The position numbers were made by a program, and so were the translations under genes. A DNA stretch of 27,835 nt from CAZTTG01 sp964615935 (GTDB taxonomy: Bacteria; Planctomycetota; UBA1135; GCA-002686595), in NCBI GenBank assembly GCA_964615935.1, contig CAZTTG010000086.1, forward strand, positions 1 to 27,835. The letters run 5' to 3'. The notes under the pieces are model-generated. The model made no database searches. It was not told where the DNA came from and worked only from the letters and a program-made list of their open reading frames with translations. Positions 23,619 to 27,835 of this stretch are shown here, in pieces; positions within the stretch are counted from its first letter, which is position 1; each line of letters opens with the position of its first letter.

Positions 23619-25416
23619 GCGGGCGCGGCGCGAGCCGAATCGGGACCGGGCGCGCCTTCACTTCGAGGAGGGCTATCGGGAGCTGAGGGCCCACCCGCTG
23701 TTCGCGCCCCTGACGGGCCGCTGCAGCATCTGGCGGGGCGAGCGCGGCCCCTGTCCGGAGGACGGCTGGGCCGTGGGCGACAGCTCGGGCGGCGTGTACG
23801 TCCACCCCAGGCGCCTCGCGGATCCCGGGGAGTGGCAGTACGTCCTGGCGCACTGCCTCCTGCACCTGGGCTTCGGGCACTTCCAGGAGCGCGAGCGGCC
23901 CCGGGAGTGGAACACCGCCTGCGACTGCGTCATCGCCAGCTTCCTGGCGGACCTGAAGCTGGGCCGCCGGCCGAGGTGGGAGGGAGCGCAGGGCGAGGTC
24001 CCCCGGGGCCGCGAGGAGCGGCTGTACCGGGAGTACTGCCAGGGGGGGATTCCCGAGAATCTCCAGGGCTTCGGCACCGGGGGAGCCCACGCCAGCGACA
24101 TGATCCTGGAGCCCCCGCGGGGATACGTGTGGATGAGTCCATCGGACTGGCAGGACTGCCTTGCCGCCGGGCTGGCCAATGCCGTGAGGGGCGCGGTCGA
24201 CGTGGCGGCCGGCGCGCGGGACTCGCTGGTCTCGGGCGCGAGCACGGCCACGGTCGCCCAGAGGGCGAGGGACTGGTTCATCAGCAGCTACCCCCTCCTG
24301 GGAGCCCTGGCGGCGAGCTTCGAGATCGTCGAGGACGCGGCGATCTGCGGGCGGATGGGCATCTCCGTGGCCGCGGTGGACGTCGAGACCCGGGAGGTCT
24401 TCATCAACCCGGCGGCCGGCCTGAACGCCGCCGAGTGCCGCTTCGTCATCGCCCACGAGCTCCTGCACGTCGGTCTGAGACACGACTCCCGCTGCCAGGG
24501 GCGAGACCCCTTCCTATGGAACGTGGCCTGCGACTTCGTGATCAACGGCTGGCTGGTCGAGATGGAGGTCGGGTCGCTTCCCACCCTCGGCGGCCTCCAC
24601 GATCGAAGCCTGGCGAGTCTCTCGGCCGAGGCCATCTACGATCGAATGGCCTGCGACCTGCGCAAGCATCGCAAGCTGCGGACCCTGCGGGGGGTGGGAG
24701 AGTGCGACATCCTCCGGCGGGGAGTCCCCGACTGGGGCGACGGCGCCACCATCGAGCTGGACGAGCTCTACCGGCGCTGCCTGGCCCAGGGCCTGAGCTA
24801 TCACGAGGAGCAGGGGCGCGGCTACCTGCCCGCCGGCCTGGTGGAGGAGATCCGGGCGCTGAGCCAGCCCGCCATCCCCTGGGACGTGGAGCTGGCCCAG
24901 TGGTTCGACTCCTTCCTGGATCCCCTGGAGATGAGGCGCTCCTACGCCCGGCCCAGCCGCCGGCAGTCGGCCACCCCCGATATCCCCCGCCCGAGCTGGG
25001 TGCCGGTCCCCGGCGCCGAGAAGGGCCGCACCTTCGGGGTCGTGCTGGACACCTCCGGCTCCATGGATCGCGCCGTCCTGGCCAAGGCGCTGGGCACGAT
25101 CGCCAGCTACAGCGTGGCCCGGGACGTCCCCGCGGTGCGGGTGGTCTTCTGCGATGCCGCCACCTACGACCAGGGCTACATGTCGCCGGAGGAGATCGCC
25201 GGGAGGGTGAAGGTCCGGGGGCGGGGCGGCACGGTGATCCAGCCGAGCATCGACCTCCTCGAGAAGGCCGCGGACTTCCCCGAGAAGGGCCCCCTGCTGA
25301 TCATCACCGACGGCTATTGCGATCGGCTGCGAGTCCGACGAGAGCACGCCTACCTGATCCCCCGGGGCCGGCACCTGCCCTTTCCTCCGCGGGGGAAGGT
25401 GTTCCGGATCGAGTGA
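23608..25416 (+). CDS. VWA protein with duplicated DUF2201-type metallopeptidase-like domain
   Basis: The protein has 602 residues; single-copy relatives are around 400. Residues 215-370 match the putative metallopeptidase domain of DUF2201 proteins with an intact H283-E-L-L-H287 and H292, then WNVACDFVING. Residues 15-168 repeat the same layout: AHCLLHLGFGH (H82, C83, H86, H91), then WNTACDCVIAS. There, Cys replaces the catalytic Glu. The similarity runs on through a matching helical region after each motif (EERLY... and AEAIY...). Residues 470-602 are the VWA-like domain, with the MIDAS motif D481-T-S-G-S and ITDGY. It overlaps the MoxR gene by 11 bp, so the two products probably work together. 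No signal peptide is seen. Confidence 0.87.
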   Translation: MARRRARREPNRDRARLHFEEGYRELRAHPLFAPLTGRCSIWRGERGPCPEDGWAVGDSSGGVYVHPRRLADPGEWQYVLAHCLLHLGFGHFQERERPREWNTACDCVIASFLADLKLGRRPRWEGAQGEVPRGREERLYREYCQGGIPENLQGFGTGGAHASDMILEPPRGYVWMSPSDWQDCLAAGLANAVRGAVDVAAGARDSLVSGASTATVAQRARDWFISSYPLLGALAASFEIVEDAAICGRMGISVAAVDVETREVFINPAAGLNAAECRFVIAHELLHVGLRHDSRCQGRDPFLWNVACDFVINGWLVEMEVGSLPTLGGLHDRSLASLSAEAIYDRMACDLRKHRKLRTLRGVGECDILRRGVPDWGDGATIELDELYRRCLAQGLSYHEEQGRGYLPAGLVEEIRALSQPAIPWDVELAQWFDSFLDPLEMRRSYARPSRRQSATPDIPRPSWVPVPGAEKGRTFGVVLDTSGSMDRAVLAKALGTIASYSVARDVPAVRVVFCDAATYDQGYMSPEEIAGRVKVRGRGGTVIQPSIDLLEKAADFPEKGPLLIITDGYCDRLRVRREHAYLIPRGRHLPFPPRGKVFRIE

Positions 25417-25429
25417 GGCCGCCGGCTCA
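25414..25429. terminator. Small imperfect hairpin between convergent genes
   Basis: TGAG and CTCA at the stop codons of the VWA gene and of the convergent tandem-hydrolase gene flank CCG/CGG, giving a 7-bp stem with one bulged G and a very tight loop. No T-run is present. Weak evidence for termination. Confidence 0.25.
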
Positions 25430-27301
25430 GATCGTCTGCAGGACCAGGATCAGCAGCAGGGCGTAGAGGGGCCAGGACACCCAGTAGGAGACCCGCAGCC
25501 GGCGCGCCGATGACAGCCTCCGGGTGATGGCCAGCCCCAGGAGGACCACCAGGCCGCCCAGGAGCATCCAGATCAGCCAGGCGATCCGCGAGAGCGTCCT
25601 CACGAGCCAGTGGACCTCGTTGCCGGGCACGACCAGCTCGCTCGCGGGTCCGCCCTCGCCGGTGAGGATGAACACGGCCAGCGAGTCGAAGTTGGGCTCG
25701 ACGATGCCGGCGCCGTGGGGCCCCGAGATCACCGTCTCGCGGCTGTGGCCCTCCTGCTCGATGAAGCCGTTGAAGCCGCCGCTGCCCAGCTCCGCCAGCC
25801 AGCCCTCGCGCTGGCCGGTCAGGCCGGCTACCTGCTGGAAGAGATGCGGGAAGATGGCCACCACCCAGTCCTTGTCCCCGCAATCGTTGCGGAAGGCCTG
25901 CACCCGCTGCCCGGGGCCCTCGCGCAGCATGGCGTCCCAGGGGTAGTCCTGGGGGCTGACGCTCCCGGCGAAGGCGACGTTGCGGAACTCGAGCTGGGCG
26001 TAGTCCTGCAGGCCCTTGGCCAGCAGGTAGGTCCCGTTGCTGTGCCCGATGAAGCTGATCTGGGCGTCCTCGACGGTGGTGCGGGCGAGCTCCTCGGTGT
26101 AGCGGTCGACGAACCAGCGCACCTTGGCCATGCGCCAGGGGCTGATCAGGAAGGACCCCATGGGGAAGAAGCCGTACTCGGAGGTGACCACCGCCACCCG
26201 CTCGTCGGTCTCGCCCGACTCGAGCCGGGCCCGGGCCGTCTCCTCGATGCGCTGCTTCAGCCCGCTGATCCACTCGGCGTCGTCGCGGATGCCGTGCATG
26301 ATGAACACGATGTGGTCCACGTCGTCGCGCTTGCCCAGCATCCGGGCCATGGCCTCCTCGGAGGCCGCATCCCGGAGGCTGGCGGCGTCCTCGGTCGCGA
26401 TCAGGCGGGCGAAGGTCCGGCGGCGGTGCTGGCCCTGGGGGGTGTCGTCGAGCTCGACGATGGAGCGGTGCCCCCCCTGGGTCTCGATGAAGGTGAAGCC
26501 CTCGGCGGCGAGGAGGTCCATGTTGTCCTCGCGCGTCACCACGTCGTCGGTGAGCCCCAGCATCTGGAAGACCGGGGCGAGGCGGATGTCCTCGTCGTGG
26601 GCGGCACGCACCCACTGAATGCGGAGGTCTCCCACGAAGGGGGAGCCGCGCTCCAGTGCGCGCACGAAGCGCGAGGTCCCGCTGAGGCGCCCCAGGAAAT
26701 GGCCGAACTGGCACAGGAGCTTCTTAGACCCGTGCATGTGGGGGGGCTTGGGAGTGAGCGACCAACCCCGGTTCATGCCGGCCAGCAGGACGATGCGGTC
26801 CACGCTCTGGGCCCAGGTCCCCTCGAGCCCCCGCTCCACCGCCAGGGTCCACTGATCGAGGTAGGCCTTGCGCACGATGAGGGCGCCGGCGCTGTGCCCC
26901 ACCAGGATCACCCGCTCGTAGGGCCGGCCCAGTCGGCGCCGCTCGTCGAAGACCTCGCCGATCTGGAAGCGCAGGTGATTGGCCACCTCCTCGGGGGGAA
27001 TGTTGGAGAGCAGGCCCGAGCTGTACTCGGGGGCCAGGATGTCCGCGTCGGGGAGCTCCTGGCGCGCGACCTCCATGAGGTCGGCCAGGGAGGAGCGATC
27101 CTTGACGTAGCCGTGGAGCAGGACCACCAGCTCGCGGTGCTCCGCTCCGGGATCCACCTCGGTGTGGGAGAGCACGTTCTCGCGATCCGTGTCCATCTCC
27201 GCGAGCACGTGGAGGCCCAGCAGGAACAGGAGGATGGCCAGGACGACGCGCGGGCCGCGGTACTTCGGGGAGCGCAGGAGGGCGCGCAGGCGGGGCGGCA
27301 T
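25427..27301 (-). CDS. Membrane-anchored protein with two alpha/beta-hydrolase domains
   Basis: The protein has 624 residues. One membrane segment lies at about 18-33 and two at about 570-592 and 606-622. Between them are two lipase-like alpha/beta-hydrolase domains. Domain 1 (about 55-300) has VVLLHGYV and nucleophile elbow GHSAG (S137), with D252/D253 and H278 as candidate triad partners. Domain 2 (about 325-545) has IVFIMHGI and GHSNG (S421), with D476 and H519 or H529. Both catalytic serines are kept, so both may be active, probably on lipids or esters at the membrane. The closest recognisable type is the alpha/beta hydrolase fold; no specific family is claimed. It lies 25 bp after the DUF4384 gene, probably in one operon. 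Confidence 0.8.
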   Translation of the reverse strand: MPPRLRALLRSPKYRGPRVVLAILLFLLGLHVLAEMDTDRENVLSHTEVDPGAEHRELVVLLHGYVKDRSSLADLMEVARQELPDADILAPEYSSGLLSNIPPEEVANHLRFQIGEVFDERRRLGRPYERVILVGHSAGALIVRKAYLDQWTLAVERGLEGTWAQSVDRIVLLAGMNRGWSLTPKPPHMHGSKKLLCQFGHFLGRLSGTSRFVRALERGSPFVGDLRIQWVRAAHDEDIRLAPVFQMLGLTDDVVTREDNMDLLAAEGFTFIETQGGHRSIVELDDTPQGQHRRRTFARLIATEDAASLRDAASEEAMARMLGKRDDVDHIVFIMHGIRDDAEWISGLKQRIEETARARLESGETDERVAVVTSEYGFFPMGSFLISPWRMAKVRWFVDRYTEELARTTVEDAQISFIGHSNGTYLLAKGLQDYAQLEFRNVAFAGSVSPQDYPWDAMLREGPGQRVQAFRNDCGDKDWVVAIFPHLFQQVAGLTGQREGWLAELGSGGFNGFIEQEGHSRETVISGPHGAGIVEPNFDSLAVFILTGEGGPASELVVPGNEVHWLVRTLSRIAWLIWMLLGGLVVLLGLAITRRLSSARRLRVSYWVSWPLYALLLILVLQTI

Positions 27302-27326
27302 CGCGAGGGTCCGTCGGGCGGGGCCG

Positions 27327-27791
27327 CTACTCCACCAGGAAGGAGAGCAGGCCGAAGGCGTAGTGGTCGGGCTCCGCGTTCTCGAGCGCCTCGGCCAGCT
27401 CGGCCGCGGCTTCGGAGGTCAGGTCGATGAAGGGGCTCTCCGGCGTGGCCAGCTCCATGAAGCGCGGGTCCACCAGGGGCACGTCGGTGATGGTCACCGC
27501 CATGTGCTCCCATCCCTCCGGCCCGAGCTCGAAGTAGCCCTCGATGCTCTGGGCGGGGAGGAGCTGCGGCCCCGGCACGGTGTAGAGCTGGCTGGCCTCC
27601 ACCCTGGCCGCGTCCGGGAGGACGAAGGGGTTGGGCACCTGCAACCACACCTTGCCGCTGGTGCCGATGTTCACCAGGGTCACGTAGCCGGAGAGGGTCG
27701 AGGTCATCTCGAACTGCAGGGAGCTGCCGATGGGCAGGGTGTCCACGCGCCTCTGCTGGGTGCCGATGTCGCGGCTGCGCAGTTCGGCCAT
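27327..27791 (-). CDS. DUF4384 domain protein
   Basis: The protein has 154 residues from the ATG at 27791. The central part (LPIGSSLQFEM, GYVTLVNIGTSGKVWLQVPN, RVEASQLYTVPG) matches DUF4384, a small beta-sandwich often attached to larger exported or caspase-like proteins. The frame stays open upstream to the window edge, so a longer protein is possible. However, the codons just upstream (including TTA and ACA) are unlike those of the genes here, so I take the ATG as the start. The C-terminal helix (about 122-154) is acidic. Function unknown. It probably shares a transcript with the tandem-hydrolase gene. Confidence 0.7.
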   Translation of the reverse strand: MAELRSRDIGTQQRRVDTLPIGSSLQFEMTSTLSGYVTLVNIGTSGKVWLQVPNPFVLPDAARVEASQLYTVPGPQLLPAQSIEGYFELGPEGWEHMAVTITDVPLVDPRFMELATPESPFIDLTSEAAAELAEALENAEPDHYAFGLLSFLVE

Positions 27792-27835
27792 CTCTAAACG
27801 GGCCCGGTCTGTCAAGGGGCACCTGGTCGGCTTCT

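Noticed and set aside
22554..25416. MoxR and VWA genes as NorQ/NorD-type accessories of the nitric oxide reductase
   Set aside because: They lie more than 12 kb away, the VWA protein is of the DUF2201 type, and quinol-type single-subunit reductases are usually found without NorQ/NorD.
1..27835. CRISPR arrays, tRNA or rRNA genes, phage genes
   Set aside because: No spaced direct repeats, no tRNA cloverleaf-like or rRNA sequence, and no phage structural or integrase gene was recognised on either strand.

Overview
This is about 27.8 kb of very GC-rich bacterial DNA, densely packed with genes on both strands. No rRNA, tRNA, CRISPR array, phage module or intact transposase was seen. A lipoprotein with a clear lipobox, several exported hydrolases and a quinol-type nitric oxide reductase suggest a free-living diderm bacterium with a respiratory chain. 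The gene mix (secreted GH2 and M61 enzymes, an M14-like/BPL_N fusion, MoxR with a DUF2201-type VWA protein) recalls uncultivated high-GC lineages such as Planctomycetota, Acidobacteriota, Myxococcota or Eisenbacteria-like groups. The window alone cannot settle which.

Layout. 1-7.3 kb: single genes in alternating orientation: a flavin-reductase-like protein, an exported GH2 glycosidase, an isoprenylcysteine-methyltransferase-like membrane protein, an exported class C beta-lactamase-type serine hydrolase, a cupin, and an exported M14-like zinc hydrolase fused to a glutamine-amidotransferase-like (BPL_N) domain. 7.3-10.0 kb: a stand-alone quinol nitric oxide reductase. It has visibly different codon use from its neighbours, a strong terminator, and an upstream region carrying a perfect 16-bp inverted repeat (ends 207 bp apart) that looks like a small non-autonomous mobile element.

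10.1-14.0 kb: an operon of ArsR regulator, DUF318/ArsP-type permease, small CxxC protein, membrane-anchored thioredoxin, CcdA-like electron carrier and nitrilase-family amidohydrolase. A 30-bp near-perfect palindrome covers the ArsR start codon and is the probable operator. The permease plus a three-protein thiol relay reads as a metalloid or thiol detoxification system. 14.0-17.3 kb: an internally duplicated helical lipoprotein, an exported TAP-like peptidase/esterase, and a pterin-4a-carbinolamine dehydratase carrying an exact 24-bp tandem duplication at its active-site motif.

17.3-21.3 kb (minus strand): a DUF819 membrane protein, a radical SAM protein and an exported M61 peptidase with a PDZ domain. 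The last two overlap by 52 bp across a run of nine G. 21.5-25.4 kb (plus strand): a short pyruvate-kinase-like protein, a MoxR-type AAA+ ATPase, and a VWA protein whose metallopeptidase-like domain is present twice, the first copy with a broken HExxH motif. 25.4-27.8 kb (minus strand): a small DUF4384 protein and a membrane-anchored protein with two alpha/beta-hydrolase domains.

The most distinctive items are the duplicated metallopeptidase-VWA protein with its MoxR partner, the ArsR/permease/thiol-relay operon with its start-codon operator, and the nitric oxide reductase beside a mobile-element-like repeat.
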